DNA of 64,000 nucleotides from Maricaulis sp034659015 (GCA_034659015.1 JAYEGL010000011.1:182975-246974); one strand, 5' to 3'. Positions 1-8,986 are shown, counted from the stretch's first letter. A program made the numbers and translations. The notes: a model not told the origin generated them from the sequence alone.

Positions 1-392
1 CGTACATGGTGGCGCGAGGGCGGCAGGAGGAATGTCACATAGGGGATGCGCGCATCGGCGCGGGCAAAGGCGAGGGCCTTGCGGGTGATCGCGAGGCCGA
101 GACCGAAATCCTGCGGCTGGAGCACCAGGCCGTAATCCCAGTCCTCGCCCTCCTTCTGGAAGCCGCCCCAGCCGGCATAGTCGCCATCGGCGAGGATGGC
201 CCAGTGACCCAGCCCGTCGCGCGTCCAGCAGGCCTCCTTGGCGGCGATGAAGGCTGCGCAGGCGGCCCGGTCCCAGCCGCCTTTCAGGAGCGGCATGTGT
301 TCGGCCAGGCGCGGATCGGACATGTGCGCGACGATGGTGTCGGGCGCGATCCCGGTGAGGCGGGTGAAGGCGATGTCGGGGCGAGGGCGCAT
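1..392 (-). CDS. GNAT-family N-acetyltransferase, 3' end cut by window edge
   Basis: Read on the minus strand from an ATG at 392, the frame stays open to the window edge (130 codons) and begins MRPRPDIAFTRLTG. It has the layout of a GNAT acetyltransferase of the RimJ/RimL type: an N-terminal beta-alpha unit, then W-A-I-L-A-D-G-D-Y-A-G-W-G-G, which fits the central strands, followed by a segment around residues 85-120 with G-L-G-L-A-I-T-R-K-A-L, which resembles the acyl-CoA pyrophosphate loop. The substrate cannot be told. The missing C-terminus lies outside the window. The long plus-strand frame over the same bases is an antisense shadow. Confidence 0.7.
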   Translation of the reverse strand, partial: MRPRPDIAFTRLTGIAPDTIVAHMSDPRLAEHMPLLKGGWDRAACAAFIAAKEACWTRDGLGHWAILADGDYAGWGGFQKEGEDWDYGLVLQPQDFGLGLAITRKALAFARADARIPYVTFLLPPSRHHV

Positions 393-477
393 GGGCGTCG
401 ACTAGCACCGACCCCGCCGCATCAGAAGGTCGGACCCGCTTGTCTCACGCGAAGTTGAAGCGGGTGTGGCGATCTCA

Positions 478-596
478 ATCCTCGCCCTTGATGGGCGAGG
501 TGTCCGCAAGTCTGCCTCCACCGGGATTCACCCCTTCCGACCCCTCCTTCGCCAAGGCTACGGAGGGCCCACCTTCCCCATCAAGGGGAAGGATGA
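478..596. repeat. REP/BIME-like palindromic repeat pair, copy A
   Basis: Two self-complementary units lie about 75 bp apart in the gap between the GNAT and SDR genes. The left unit is CCTCGCCC-TTGAT-GGGCGAGG (480-500) and the right unit is CCTTCCCC-ATCAA-GGGGAAGG (572-592). Each is a perfect 8-bp stem with a 5-nt loop. The two loops are reverse complements, so the units are also inverted relative to each other. A shorter copy of the same pair occurs at 27194-27241. The bases between the units contain GGCTACGGAGG, a string I associate with extragenic repeats of this bacterial group. Confidence 0.75.
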
Positions 597-613
597 CGAT
601 CCCGGCGAGGAAA

Positions 614-1330
614 CTACCCCTCGAAGCGCAGGATCTCGCCGTGGCGGGCGCAGTCGGGGCCGACGAGTTCGGACATCAGCGGCCACAGCGCCTTGGGCTC
701 GGGCAGGCTCATCGGATCCTCGCCGGGGAAGGCCTTCGCCCGCATGCGCGTGCGCATGGCGCCGGGATAGACGACATTGATGCGCAGGGAGGGCGAATTG
801 ACGTGTTCGGCCGCCCAGGACTGGGCCAGGGCGTCGACGGCGGACTTGGAGGCCGCATAGGGCGCCCAGAAGGCGCGGCGGGAGGTGGCGGCGCCGGAGG
901 AGATGAAGACGGCGCGGCCGGCGTCCGACGCCAGCAGCGGGCCCTCGAAGGCGCGGATCATGCGGGCCGGTGCGATCAGGTTGACGCCCATCACGCTCTG
1001 CCAGGTTTTCGACTTCACCTGGGCGGCCGGCGTCAGCTCGCCCAGCGCGCCGGCGCAGGCGAGCATGATGTCCAGCTTGCCCCAGCGTTCCGAGACGATC
1101 TGGCCGAGCTGTTCGATCCCGTCTTCCGACATCAGGTCCATCGGCACCAGCGTGGCGGTACCGCCCTCGGCCTTGATGGCATCGTCCAGCTCCTCCAGCG
1201 CGCCCTGGGTGCGCGCCGTGGCGATAACGTGGGCGCCGGCGCGGGCCAGTTCCAGCGCCATGGCATGGCCAATACCCCGCGAGGCCCCGCTCACCAGAGC
1301 GAGGCGGCCTTTCAGATCGATGTCGGTCAT
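614..1330 (-). CDS. SDR-family NAD(P)-dependent oxidoreductase
   Basis: Classical short-chain dehydrogenase/reductase of 238 residues. The Rossmann nucleotide-binding loop GASRGIG is at residues 15-21. CAG stands in for the usual NAG at 92-94. The catalytic Ser is in FISSG near 145, and the Tyr-x3-Lys pair is Y158/K162 in YAASK. The basic residues around R39 after the second strand would favour NADP(H), by inference. The substrate is unknown. The start codon overlaps the purF stop by 4 bases, so the gene is probably translationally coupled and co-transcribed with purF-cvpA. It is unlikely to be the fatty-acid FabG, because a better FabG sits at 10832-11569. Confidence 0.85.
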   Translation of the reverse strand: MTDIDLKGRLALVSGASRGIGHAMALELARAGAHVIATARTQGALEELDDAIKAEGGTATLVPMDLMSEDGIEQLGQIVSERWGKLDIMLACAGALGELTPAAQVKSKTWQSVMGVNLIAPARMIRAFEGPLLASDAGRAVFISSGAATSRRAFWAPYAASKSAVDALAQSWAAEHVNSPSLRINVVYPGAMRTRMRAKAFPGEDPMSLPEPKALWPLMSELVGPDCARHGEILRFEG

Positions 1331-2808
1331 GCGTCCACCAGGAGAGAGAGCTGGAATTCCTTGGCCGAAAGGTCCCGGTCGTGATCGACGAGCCGGGTCG
1401 GATATTCACCGGTGAAATAGTGGTCGGCCAGCTGCGGATCGGCGTCGTTGCGGTCTTCCCCGACGACGGCCTGGTAAAGCCCGTTGACCGAGAGGAAGTC
1501 CAGACTGTCGGCCTCCAGCTTGGCGGTCATCTCGTCGAGCTCCATGTTCGCCGCGATCAGCTCGTTCCGGCCGGCCATGTCGATGCCGTAGAAGTCCGGG
1601 AATTTGATCGGCGGGCAGGCGGAGCGGAAATGCACTTCCGCGGCGCCGGCTTCGCGCATCATGCGCACGATCTTCAGCGAGGTCGTGCCGCGCACGATCG
1701 AGTCGTCGATCAGCAGGACGCGCTTGCCTTTCACCACGGCGGCATTGGCCGAGTGCTTGCGGCGCACCGAGAGGTCGCGCCGGTCCTGGGTCGGCTGGAT
1801 GAAGGTGCGGCCCACGAAGTGGGAGCGGATGATGCCCAGTTCGAAGGGCACGCCGGAGGCTTCCGAATAGCCGATCGCCGCCGGCACGCCGCTGTCGGGC
1901 ACCGGGATGACCACGTCCACGTCGGCCGGGTTTTCCAGCGCCAGCTGGCGGCCCATCTGCTTGCGGGCCTCGTAGACCGAGCGGCCGCCGATCACCGAGT
2001 CGGGACGGGCGAAATAGATGTATTCGAAGGCGCAGATACGGGCCGGATGAGCCGGCGCGAAGCGCTCTGAACGGATGCCTTCCTCGCTGACGACCACGGC
2101 CTCGCCGGGTTCGATGTCGCGGATGAAGGTGGCGCCGACCATGTCCAGCGCACAGCTTTCCGAGGCGAAGATCACCGCATCGCCCAGCGACCCCATCACC
2201 AGCGGGCGGATGCCGTAGGGGTCGCGCGCCGCGATCAGCCGGTCATTGACCAGCGCGACGAAGGCGAAGGCGCCCTGGACCTGTTTCAGCGCCTGCAGGA
2301 CGCGATTGGTCAGCTTGGTCTTTTTCGACTGGGCGGCCAGATGCAGCACGACCTCCGAATCGGAGGTCGACTGGAAGATGGCGCCATGGCTGACGAGTTC
2401 CTCGCGCAGCACGCGGGCATTGGTCAGATTGCCGTTATGGGCGAGGGCGATGCCGCCGCCGCGCACATCCGAATAGAGGGGCTGTACATTACGCAACACC
2501 GACGCGCCCTGGGTGGAATAGCGGGCATGCCCGATGGCGACCTTTCCGGGCAGGCGCTGCGGCATGTCCGGCGAGGTGAAGTTCTCGCCGACAAGGCCGA
2601 GATAGCGCTCGATATGGAAACGCGACCCGTCATGGGTCGCGATACCGCAGGCTTCCTGGCCGCGATGCTGCAGGGCGTGGAGCCCGAGCGCGGTCAATAT
2701 GCCGGCATCCTCGGCATTGTAGACAGCGAAAACGCCGCATTCTTCCTGGGGGCGATCCGTTTCCGGATCGTAAGTGAGCGTGGCAGTGGGGGCCGGGGCC
2801 TGGCTCAT
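1327..2808 (-). CDS. purF: Amidophosphoribosyltransferase
   Basis: First committed step of de novo purine synthesis: PRPP + glutamine to 5-phosphoribosylamine. Length is 493 residues. An N-terminal propeptide precedes ECGVF, so Cys24 should become the N-terminal nucleophile after processing, as in the Bacillus-type enzyme. The class II glutamine amidotransferase domain follows (LQHRGQEACGIAT, then SDSEVVLH). The C-terminal PRTase domain carries VLLIDDSIVRGTT near residue 370, the PRPP loop. In regions where the B. subtilis enzyme has iron-sulfur ligand cysteines, this protein reads FPDFYGID and DPQLADHYFTG, so the cluster is probably absent. The gene lies between cvpA and an SDR gene with 4-base overlaps on both sides. 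Confidence 0.96.
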   Translation of the reverse strand: MSQAPAPTATLTYDPETDRPQEECGVFAVYNAEDAGILTALGLHALQHRGQEACGIATHDGSRFHIERYLGLVGENFTSPDMPQRLPGKVAIGHARYSTQGASVLRNVQPLYSDVRGGGIALAHNGNLTNARVLREELVSHGAIFQSTSDSEVVLHLAAQSKKTKLTNRVLQALKQVQGAFAFVALVNDRLIAARDPYGIRPLVMGSLGDAVIFASESCALDMVGATFIRDIEPGEAVVVSEEGIRSERFAPAHPARICAFEYIYFARPDSVIGGRSVYEARKQMGRQLALENPADVDVVIPVPDSGVPAAIGYSEASGVPFELGIIRSHFVGRTFIQPTQDRRDLSVRRKHSANAAVVKGKRVLLIDDSIVRGTTSLKIVRMMREAGAAEVHFRSACPPIKFPDFYGIDMAGRNELIAANMELDEMTAKLEADSLDFLSVNGLYQAVVGEDRNDADPQLADHYFTGEYPTRLVDHDRDLSAKEFQLSLLVDA

Positions 2809-3449
2809 CCGTCCTCGTCCTGGTCATCCGTGGTCGAACCGATGAGGTCATCTAGTCGGTTTCGGTCGCGGCTTCCATAGGAGCTGTCATTATTTCTTAT
2901 TGTTTGTGCAATCGGGTCGTCTTCGGCATCGGGCAGCGGTTGCGTTTCCGCGAGGCGCGAGGTTTCCGGCGCCAGCGTCTGCAGGGCGCGCGCGGTGGCG
3001 CTGACCAGGGGATAAATACGGGCCTGGCTGACCCAGCCGGGCGGGCGGCCGTTCTCGCCCATCGTGGCAGCCATGAAGATCACGCCCAGTCCCAGCAGGA
3101 CGAGACCGCGCACCACGCCGAAGGCAAAGCCCAGCGTGCGGTCGACGACATTGACGTCCTCGCCCTTGGCGAGGCCCCGGGACAGCGAGCTGGTGACGAA
3201 GGTGACGGCCAGATAGACCAGCAGGAAGATCGATGCGCCCACGGCCAGCGGCGCCAGCCAGTCCGGGTCGATGATGTCGCGTGCGGGGCCGATGAAGGCC
3301 GGCAGGCTCCACAGCGCGGCCAGCGAGGCGGCGACGAAGGCCGTGACCGAGAGCGCTTCACGGACAAAGCCGCGCACCAGCGCCAGAAGACCCGAGATCA
3401 GCAGGATAGCCAGTCCGATCCCGTCAAAGGCACTCAGCGAGCTCTCCAT
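2805..3449 (-). CDS. cvpA: CvpA-family inner-membrane protein
   Basis: A 214-residue protein with four hydrophobic segments (about residues 9-27, 33-52, 64-85 and 105-128) and a polar, acidic C-terminal tail. The motif DRTLGFAFGVVRG before the last membrane span is characteristic of the CvpA/DedE family, named for colicin V production in E. coli. The molecular role in the family is poorly defined and linked to envelope homeostasis. It sits immediately upstream of purF with a 4-base overlap, the same pairing seen in many proteobacteria, which supports the call. Confidence 0.9.
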   Translation of the reverse strand: MESSLSAFDGIGLAILLISGLLALVRGFVREALSVTAFVAASLAALWSLPAFIGPARDIIDPDWLAPLAVGASIFLLVYLAVTFVTSSLSRGLAKGEDVNVVDRTLGFAFGVVRGLVLLGLGVIFMAATMGENGRPPGWVSQARIYPLVSATARALQTLAPETSRLAETQPLPDAEDDPIAQTIRNNDSSYGSRDRNRLDDLIGSTTDDQDEDG

Positions 3450-3460
3450 CCCCTTACTCC

Positions 3461-4837
3461 CTACTCTCCCGCCAGGGCCCTCAAAGTCTGCACCAATTCG
3501 AGCGCCGTGGCCACGCCGTGCACGCGCACGGGTGTTTTATTGTCGGCGGCGGCCCGCGGCGCAATGGCCGAGTCGAAACCGAGCTTGGCCGCTTCCTTGA
3601 GCCGGGCGTCCGAACGGCCGACGGGACGAACATCGCCGGAAAGACTGATTTCTCCGTAAACGACGCCTTTGCCCGGCAGCGCCACGTCCATCGCCGAGGA
3701 CACGATCGCCGCCGCCACGGCCAGATCGGCGGCCGGTTCGGTGATTTTCAGCCCGCCGGCCACGTTGAGGAAGATGTCGCGGTTGGAGATGTTCACGCCG
3801 CAGCGCGCCTCCAGCACGGCGAGCACCATGGCCAGCCGGCCCGAATCCCAGCCCACCACGGCGCGGCGCGGCGTGCCGAAGGCGGCGGGAGCCACCAGGG
3901 CCTGGATTTCCGACAGGACGGGGCGCGTGCCTTCCATGCCGGCGAAGACGGCGGCGCCGGGATTGGCCTCGCCGCGGCCGTCCAGAAACAGGGAGGAGGG
4001 GTTGGCGACTTGGGCCAGGCCCTTGTCGCCCATTTCGAAGACGCCGATCTCGTCGGTCGGGCCGAACCGGTTCTTTACCGCGCGCAGGATGCGGAACTGG
4101 TGGGCGCGCTCGCCCTCGAAATACAGCACCGCATCGACCATGTGCTCCACCACGCGGGGCCCGGCGATCTGGCCGTCCTTGGTGACATGGCCGACCAGGA
4201 TGACGGTGCAGTTGCGCTTTTTCGCAAAGCGCACGAGTTCCTGGGCGCAGGCGCGCACCTGCGCCACCGTGCCCGGCGCCGCGGCCAGCTGGTCGGTCCA
4301 CAGGGTCTGGATCGAATCGATGACGACGATGTCCGGCTTTTCCGATTTCAGCCCGTCGAGAATGTCGTTGAGCGAGGTTTCCGCCGCCAGCGCCACCGGC
4401 GCGTCGGCCAGGCCGAGGCGTTTGGCGCGGCGGCGCACCTGGTCGATCGCCTCCTCGCCGGAAATGTAGATGGCGCGCGTGTCCTGGCTGGCCAGCTGCG
4501 CCATGAGCTGCAGCAGGAGGGTCGACTTGCCGATGCCCGGATCGCCGCCGACCAGGATGGCCGAGCCGGGCACCAGCCCGCCGCCGGCAACCCGGTCGAG
4601 TTCCTCAATCCCCGAGCGCATGCGCGGCGTGTCGGGCGTTTCCGCCCCCAGGTCGACCAGTTCCAGCCGCGCCGCGCGGCCGCGCTTTTTCGGGGCGGTC
4701 GCCTGGGTGCCCAGGGGCGCGGCGGGGGCTTCCTCGACCAGCGTGTTCCACTGGCCGCAATCGTCGCACTTGCCGGCCCATTTGGAATGCACGGCGCCGC
4801 AGGACTGGCAGACATAGACACTGTCGGATCGGGCCAT
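3461..4837 (-). CDS. radA: DNA repair protein RadA
   Basis: RadA (Sms) is a RecA-like hexameric branch-migration ATPase acting in recombinational repair. From the chosen start the protein has 458 residues. An N-terminal zinc finger C10-x2-C13 / C24-x2-C27 is followed by Walker A GGDPGIGKSTLL near residue 100, the RadA signature VKNRFG near residue 260, and a C-terminal Lon-protease-like domain. The frame extends 10 codons further upstream to 4867, but the ATG at 4837 is preferred: AAGGAG lies about 9 bases before it and the protein then begins directly with the zinc finger. It is 11 bases from cvpA on the same strand. Confidence 0.96.
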   Translation of the reverse strand: MARSDSVYVCQSCGAVHSKWAGKCDDCGQWNTLVEEAPAAPLGTQATAPKKRGRAARLELVDLGAETPDTPRMRSGIEELDRVAGGGLVPGSAILVGGDPGIGKSTLLLQLMAQLASQDTRAIYISGEEAIDQVRRRAKRLGLADAPVALAAETSLNDILDGLKSEKPDIVVIDSIQTLWTDQLAAAPGTVAQVRACAQELVRFAKKRNCTVILVGHVTKDGQIAGPRVVEHMVDAVLYFEGERAHQFRILRAVKNRFGPTDEIGVFEMGDKGLAQVANPSSLFLDGRGEANPGAAVFAGMEGTRPVLSEIQALVAPAAFGTPRRAVVGWDSGRLAMVLAVLEARCGVNISNRDIFLNVAGGLKITEPAADLAVAAAIVSSAMDVALPGKGVVYGEISLSGDVRPVGRSDARLKEAAKLGFDSAIAPRAAADNKTPVRVHGVATALELVQTLRALAGE

Positions 4838-4929
4838 GGGAATGTGTCTCCTTCGATTCCCGCACATTCAAGCAGGCGGGGATGACAGAAGGAGTCATTC
4901 GCCGTGCGCGTCAAGCAGCGAACCGGCGG

Positions 4930-6084
4930 TCAGCGCCGCTGTGCCGCCGGCTTGTAGATGCGGTGAAAGCGCAGGCCCAGGCGGACCAGGAATTCGTAGG
5001 AGATGGTCGCCGCGCTGTCGGCCATGTCCTCGATGTCGCCGCCCAGGAAACAGACCGGATGGCCCGGGGCGATGTCGTCGGCGACCCCGGTGACGTCGAC
5101 GCCGATCAGGTCCATCGAGACCCGGCCCAGGATCGGCACGCGCGTCTCGCCGATCCGGCCATAGCCGCCATTGCCGAAGGCGCGCAGCAGCCCGTCCGCA
5201 TAGCCCGCCGCGACCGTGGCCATGCGGCGCGGCGTCTCGGCGGTATAGGTGGCGCCATAGCCCACCGTGTCGCCGGGGCGCAGGTCGCGGATCTGCAGGA
5301 TGGGGGCGTCGATTGTCACGGCCGGTTCGAAGGGCGAGTCGTGGCCGGGGGCCGGGACACCGCCATAGAGGGCCAGGCCGGGGCGCAGCACGTCGAAATG
5401 ATAGTCCGGTCCCAGCAGGATGCCCGCCGAATTGGACAGCGAGGCGGGGATGCCCGGAAAGGCCTCGCGGACGCGCCGGAAACGCTTCAGCTGCAGCGCG
5501 TTGAGCGGGTAGACCGGCTCGTCCGCGCAGGCCAGATGGCTCATGATCTGGCGTACATCGATGGCGTCCAGGCGGCCCGGATCGGCGATCAGCGCATCGG
5601 TCTCTTCCGGGCCCAGGCCGAGCCGGTTCATGCCGGTATCGAAATGCAGGGCGCAGGGCAGGTCCGGGGCCTGGTCGCGCAATTGCTCCAGCTGGGCCAG
5701 CTCGTTGATCACCGGGAAGAGCTCGGCTTCGCGCAGGGCCGGCAGTTCGGCCGGCCAGAAGCCGTTGAAGACATAGATGTCTGCTGTGCGGCCGGCCAGC
5801 GCGGCGCGCGCCTCGCGGCCTTCCTGGGTATGGGCGACATAGAAGGTGCGGCAGCCCGCATCGGCCAGCGCCGGCACGATCTCGGTGGCGCCCAGCCCGT
5901 AGGCGTTCGCCTTCACCACGGCGCCGGCATCGGCGCCGGGGGCGAGGTCGCGGATCCTGGCGTAATTGCTCTGGATGGTCGCCAGATCGATGATCAGGCG
6001 CGGCGCCGGTTCGGCGCGGGTCTCGTCAGGCGTTTGGGTCTTCAAATCGCGTATCAAGGTCGCTGAATTTCGTCCGGGCACCAT
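4930..6084 (-). CDS. alr: Alanine racemase
   Basis: PLP enzyme converting L- to D-alanine for peptidoglycan. The PLP lysine is in VVKANAYGLG (residue 58 from this start). The second catalytic base is the Tyr in VGYGATYTAETPRR in the C-terminal beta domain. VSMDLIGVDV and YEFLVRLGLR are typical of the end of the family. The start is unsure: GTG 6114 and ATG 6084 both overlap the 3' end of dnaB, while a TTG at 6045 would leave the smallest overlap and the usual family length. None has a strong ribosome-binding site. Its position between radA and dnaB is common in alphaproteobacteria. Confidence 0.93.
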   Translation of the reverse strand: MVPGRNSATLIRDLKTQTPDETRAEPAPRLIIDLATIQSNYARIRDLAPGADAGAVVKANAYGLGATEIVPALADAGCRTFYVAHTQEGREARAALAGRTADIYVFNGFWPAELPALREAELFPVINELAQLEQLRDQAPDLPCALHFDTGMNRLGLGPEETDALIADPGRLDAIDVRQIMSHLACADEPVYPLNALQLKRFRRVREAFPGIPASLSNSAGILLGPDYHFDVLRPGLALYGGVPAPGHDSPFEPAVTIDAPILQIRDLRPGDTVGYGATYTAETPRRMATVAAGYADGLLRAFGNGGYGRIGETRVPILGRVSMDLIGVDVTGVADDIAPGHPVCFLGGDIEDMADSAATISYEFLVRLGLRFHRIYKPAAQRR

Positions 6085-7513
6085 CGAAGGACAGCTTCGC
6101 CGTGCCGATGGCACCGTGACGCTGCTTGCCGATGATGACTTCCGCCAGTTTCTCGATGCGGCGGAATTCCTCTTCCCACGCGAGATACTCGGGCGTGTCT
6201 TCGCGCGGTTTCTCCCGTTCCTTGTAATAGGCTTCGCGATAGACGAACAGCACGACGTCAGCGTCCTGCTCGATCGAGCCGGATTCGCGCAGGTCGGACA
6301 GCTGCGGTTTCTTGTCGTCGCGGCTTTCCACCTGGCGCGAGAGCTGGGACAGGGCGATCACCGGAACGCCCAGCTCCTTGGCCAGGGCCTTGAGGTTCTG
6401 GGTGACCTCGGACACCTCCTGCACCCGGCTGTCGCCGGCGCGGGTCTTGGAGGAGGTGACGAGCTGGAGATAGTCGACCACGATCAGGTCGAGCCCGTGG
6501 GTGCGCTTGAGCCGGCGCGCGCGGGCGGCCAGCGCCGAGATGGGCAGGCCGCCGGTGTCGTCGATGTAGAGCGGCAGGCCCTGAATCTCCAGGCAGGCAT
6601 CGCGGATCTCTTCGTACTGGGTCGCGTCGATCGTGCCCTGGCGGATCATGTAGCCGGGAATGCCGGTATAGTCGGCGATGAGACGCGTCGCGAGCTGTTC
6701 GGCGGACATTTCCAGCGAGTAGAAGCCGACCACGCCGCCGCTCGTCGTCTTGCGCGAGCCGTCGGGCAGTTCCTCGAAGGCGTAGTTGCGCGCCACGTCG
6801 AAGGCGATGTTGGTAGCCAGGGCGGTCTTGCCCATCGAGGGGCGTCCGGCGAGGATGATGAGATCGGAGGGGTGAAGCCCGCCCAGCTTCTCGTCCAGCG
6901 CCTTCAGGCCGGAAGAGATGCCCGACAGGCCGCCATCGCGCTCATAGGCCGCCGCGGCCGTTTCCACGGATTCAGCCAGGGCCTGCTTGAAGCTGACGAA
7001 ACCGCGCGAGGCCGAGCCTTCCTCGGCGAGATTGTAGAGCTGCTGCTCGATCTCCTGGATCAGGGCCCGCGCCTCGACCTCGGCATCGGCACCGGCGGCG
7101 TTGGACAGGTCGTTGCCGATGCGGATCAGTTCGCGGCGCAGCGCCAGCTCGTAGATGATCTTGGCGTATTCGACGGCGGCATTGCCCGTCACCGCGCCTT
7201 CCATGAGCACGGCGAGATAGGTCGTGCCGCCAATCTCGCGCAGCCCGTCATCGCGGTCGAACTGGGTTTTCAGCACCACGGCGTCGGCCAGCGAGCCGCG
7301 GCCGATCAGGTCGGCGGCGGTCTCGTAGATGCGGCCGTGCACGGGATCGTAGAAATGGCCCGGCTTCAGCCAGTCGGCGACCCGGTGATACATCTCGTTG
7401 TCGTACAGCAGGGCACCCAGGAAGGCCTGTTCGGCATCCAGGTTATGCGGTGCCGTATCGGCATCGGCAATGTCGGAGTCGTCCTCGACGAACGGCTGCA
7501 GCGCGGTGGTCAT
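6026..7513 (-). CDS. dnaB: Replicative DNA helicase DnaB
   Basis: A 495-residue hexameric helicase that unwinds DNA ahead of the replisome. The N-terminal DnaB domain (about residues 22-125, starting PHNLDAEQAFLGALL) binds primase. The RecA-like C-terminal ATPase has Walker A GRPSMGKTA at about 223-231, Walker B in LDLIVVDYLQL, and the conserved ALSQLSRQVESR and GSIEQDADVV motifs. No intein interrupts the ATPase domain. The 3' end overlaps the likely alr start, so the two are probably transcribed together. The 244-bp space upstream should hold the promoter. Confidence 0.97.
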   Translation of the reverse strand: MTTALQPFVEDDSDIADADTAPHNLDAEQAFLGALLYDNEMYHRVADWLKPGHFYDPVHGRIYETAADLIGRGSLADAVVLKTQFDRDDGLREIGGTTYLAVLMEGAVTGNAAVEYAKIIYELALRRELIRIGNDLSNAAGADAEVEARALIQEIEQQLYNLAEEGSASRGFVSFKQALAESVETAAAAYERDGGLSGISSGLKALDEKLGGLHPSDLIILAGRPSMGKTALATNIAFDVARNYAFEELPDGSRKTTSGGVVGFYSLEMSAEQLATRLIADYTGIPGYMIRQGTIDATQYEEIRDACLEIQGLPLYIDDTGGLPISALAARARRLKRTHGLDLIVVDYLQLVTSSKTRAGDSRVQEVSEVTQNLKALAKELGVPVIALSQLSRQVESRDDKKPQLSDLRESGSIEQDADVVLFVYREAYYKEREKPREDTPEYLAWEEEFRRIEKLAEVIIGKQRHGAIGTAKLSFDGARTKFSDLDTRFEDPNA

Positions 7514-7757
7514 TCCGATTGTCCCCTGGTCCTCGCCGTTTCGGGCGAAGGGCGGATCATTACCGGGCCGGCGCAGACTTGGCCACTGTCCATGACTGTC
7601 ATTGTCAGGCGATTCCCGGCGCCGACATAAACTTTGTTGATGGCTGTGGATAACCGGCGCCGCGCCTGATCGAAGAGGTGTTTAAACCCGGGGGCAGGAG
7701 GTTTTCAGTAGCGGGAAAACAAGGGTTTGACCCCGCTGTTTTTCCACAATGCCCCGG

Positions 7758-8189
7758 TCAGGAGCGCCGCCGGAACCAGGTCTGGTCCGTCGAGCGGAAG
7801 ACCAGCACGATCGCGATCACCTGGATCGCGGTCAGCCAGGCGCCGATGGCGCCGCCGTCGTAATAGGGCAGGAAGGTGGAGAGGATATAGGCGGTCTTGG
7901 CGGCGACGAAATGCACCAGGATGGCCGGAAACGCCCAGCGCGAGCGGGCGAGCAGCAGAATGGTGGCGAGCAGAGCGCCCAGGCAGGCCAGGATCAGCGA
8001 GGTTTGCAGCGGCCAGTCGACGATCGGACGGACATCCTCGAAGGTGACGCCGGGCTCCAGGTCGACATAGCGGTCGATGGAGAAGAAATTGATGCCGATC
8101 ACGAAATAGCCCTGAGCCACACCCAGGAAGAGGCACAGTATGACGGCGATCCAGCGCTCCGCGGCGCGAAAGACAGGCGGAAGGCCCAT
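7758..8189 (-). CDS. Small four-span membrane protein, unknown function
   Basis: A 143-residue protein that I do not recognise. It has four hydrophobic stretches: about residues 13-33, 62-82, 86-106 and 114-131. An extracytoplasmic-looking loop between the first and second contains FFSIDRYVDLEPG. There are no catalytic motifs. It stands alone on the minus strand between the rplI terminator and dnaB. The reading frame and its codon-position GC pattern look like real coding sequence, and the alternative overlapping frames are poorer. Function is open. Confidence 0.6.
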   Translation of the reverse strand: MGLPPVFRAAERWIAVILCLFLGVAQGYFVIGINFFSIDRYVDLEPGVTFEDVRPIVDWPLQTSLILACLGALLATILLLARSRWAFPAILVHFVAAKTAYILSTFLPYYDGGAIGAWLTAIQVIAIVLVFRSTDQTWFRRRS

Positions 8190-8271
8190 GATGCTTTTTC
8201 CGGCAGGAAGGCTGCAGTTTCGGTCGATACGCGCTTCACGTTAGCGCCGCCGCAACGGATTGGCGAGATGC

Positions 8272-8308
8272 AAAACGAAAGAGGCGGACCCTGGGGCCCG
8301 CCTCTTCG
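8272..8308 (-). terminator. Rho-independent terminator of the rpsF-rpsR-rplI operon
   Basis: On the minus strand, about 25 bases after the rplI stop, GAGGCGGGCC pairs with GGTCCGCCTC (one mismatch or wobble) around a 4-base loop, followed by TTTCGTTTT. This is the form of an intrinsic terminator and fits the end of the ribosomal protein operon. Confidence 0.8.
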
Positions 8309-8330
8309 CATTCGGAAAAAACCGGCAGGT

Positions 8331-8972
8331 CTACTGCTGGGTTTCTTCGGTTTCCGCTTCGGTCTCTTCGCCGGCGGTCTCGCCTTCGGCAGCCTGCTGG
8401 GCAGCCAGTTCCTGGCCTTCCTCGCTGGCTTCGAACAGCTCGGCCGCCTGGGCCTCGGCAATGGCGCGATCCTCGTCGGCCTGCGACGCGATCACGTCCT
8501 CGCCGGCGGCCTGGCGCTCGGCTTCCTCTTCGGAGCGGGCGACATTGATCGTCACGCCGACGGAGACCTCGGCGTGCAGCTTGATGCGCACGTCATGGAC
8601 GCCCAGCGTCTTGATCGGCGCGTTCAGCACGACCTGCGAGCGGCCGACCTTGGTGCCGCTTTCCGACACGATGTCGGCGATGTCGCGCGAGGTCACCGAG
8701 CCGTAGAGCTGACCGCTCTCGCCGGCCTGGCGGATCATCACGAAGCTTTCGCCGTCGATCGTTTCGCCGGACTTGGCCGCTTCTGCAGCGCGTTCCGCAT
8801 TGCGCTTTTCCAGCGCTTCGCGTTCGGCTTCGAAACGGGCCATGTTGGCTTCGGTGGCGCGCAGCGCCTTTTCCTGCGGCAGCAGGTAATTGCGGGCAAA
8901 GCCCGGACGCACGGTGACGACGTCACCCATGGCACCCAGGTTTTCCACGCGTTCCAGGAGAACCAGTTTCAT
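8331..8972 (-). CDS. rplI: 50S ribosomal protein L9
   Basis: L9 binds 23S rRNA near the L1 stalk and helps maintain reading frame. The N-terminal domain starts MKLVLLERVENLG and contains the signature G-x-V-x3-P-G-F-A-R-N-Y-L-L-P. A long helix links it to the C-terminal domain ending near residue 150 (HAEVSVGVTINVARS). At 213 residues the protein is about 60 longer than the E. coli form. The extra C-terminal tail is very acidic and rich in Glu, Ala and Gln, a feature I associate with alphaproteobacterial L9. It is third in the rpsF-rpsR-rplI operon and followed by a terminator. Confidence 0.96.
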   Translation of the reverse strand: MKLVLLERVENLGAMGDVVTVRPGFARNYLLPQEKALRATEANMARFEAEREALEKRNAERAAEAAKSGETIDGESFVMIRQAGESGQLYGSVTSRDIADIVSESGTKVGRSQVVLNAPIKTLGVHDVRIKLHAEVSVGVTINVARSEEEAERQAAGEDVIASQADEDRAIAEAQAAELFEASEEGQELAAQQAAEGETAGEETEAETEETQQ

Positions 8973-8986
8973 GTGTCAGTCCTCCC

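Noticed and set aside
614..1330. Second copy of fabG
   Set aside because: The gene is an SDR but lacks the FabG-type C-terminus and sits with purF; the true fabG is at 10832-11569.
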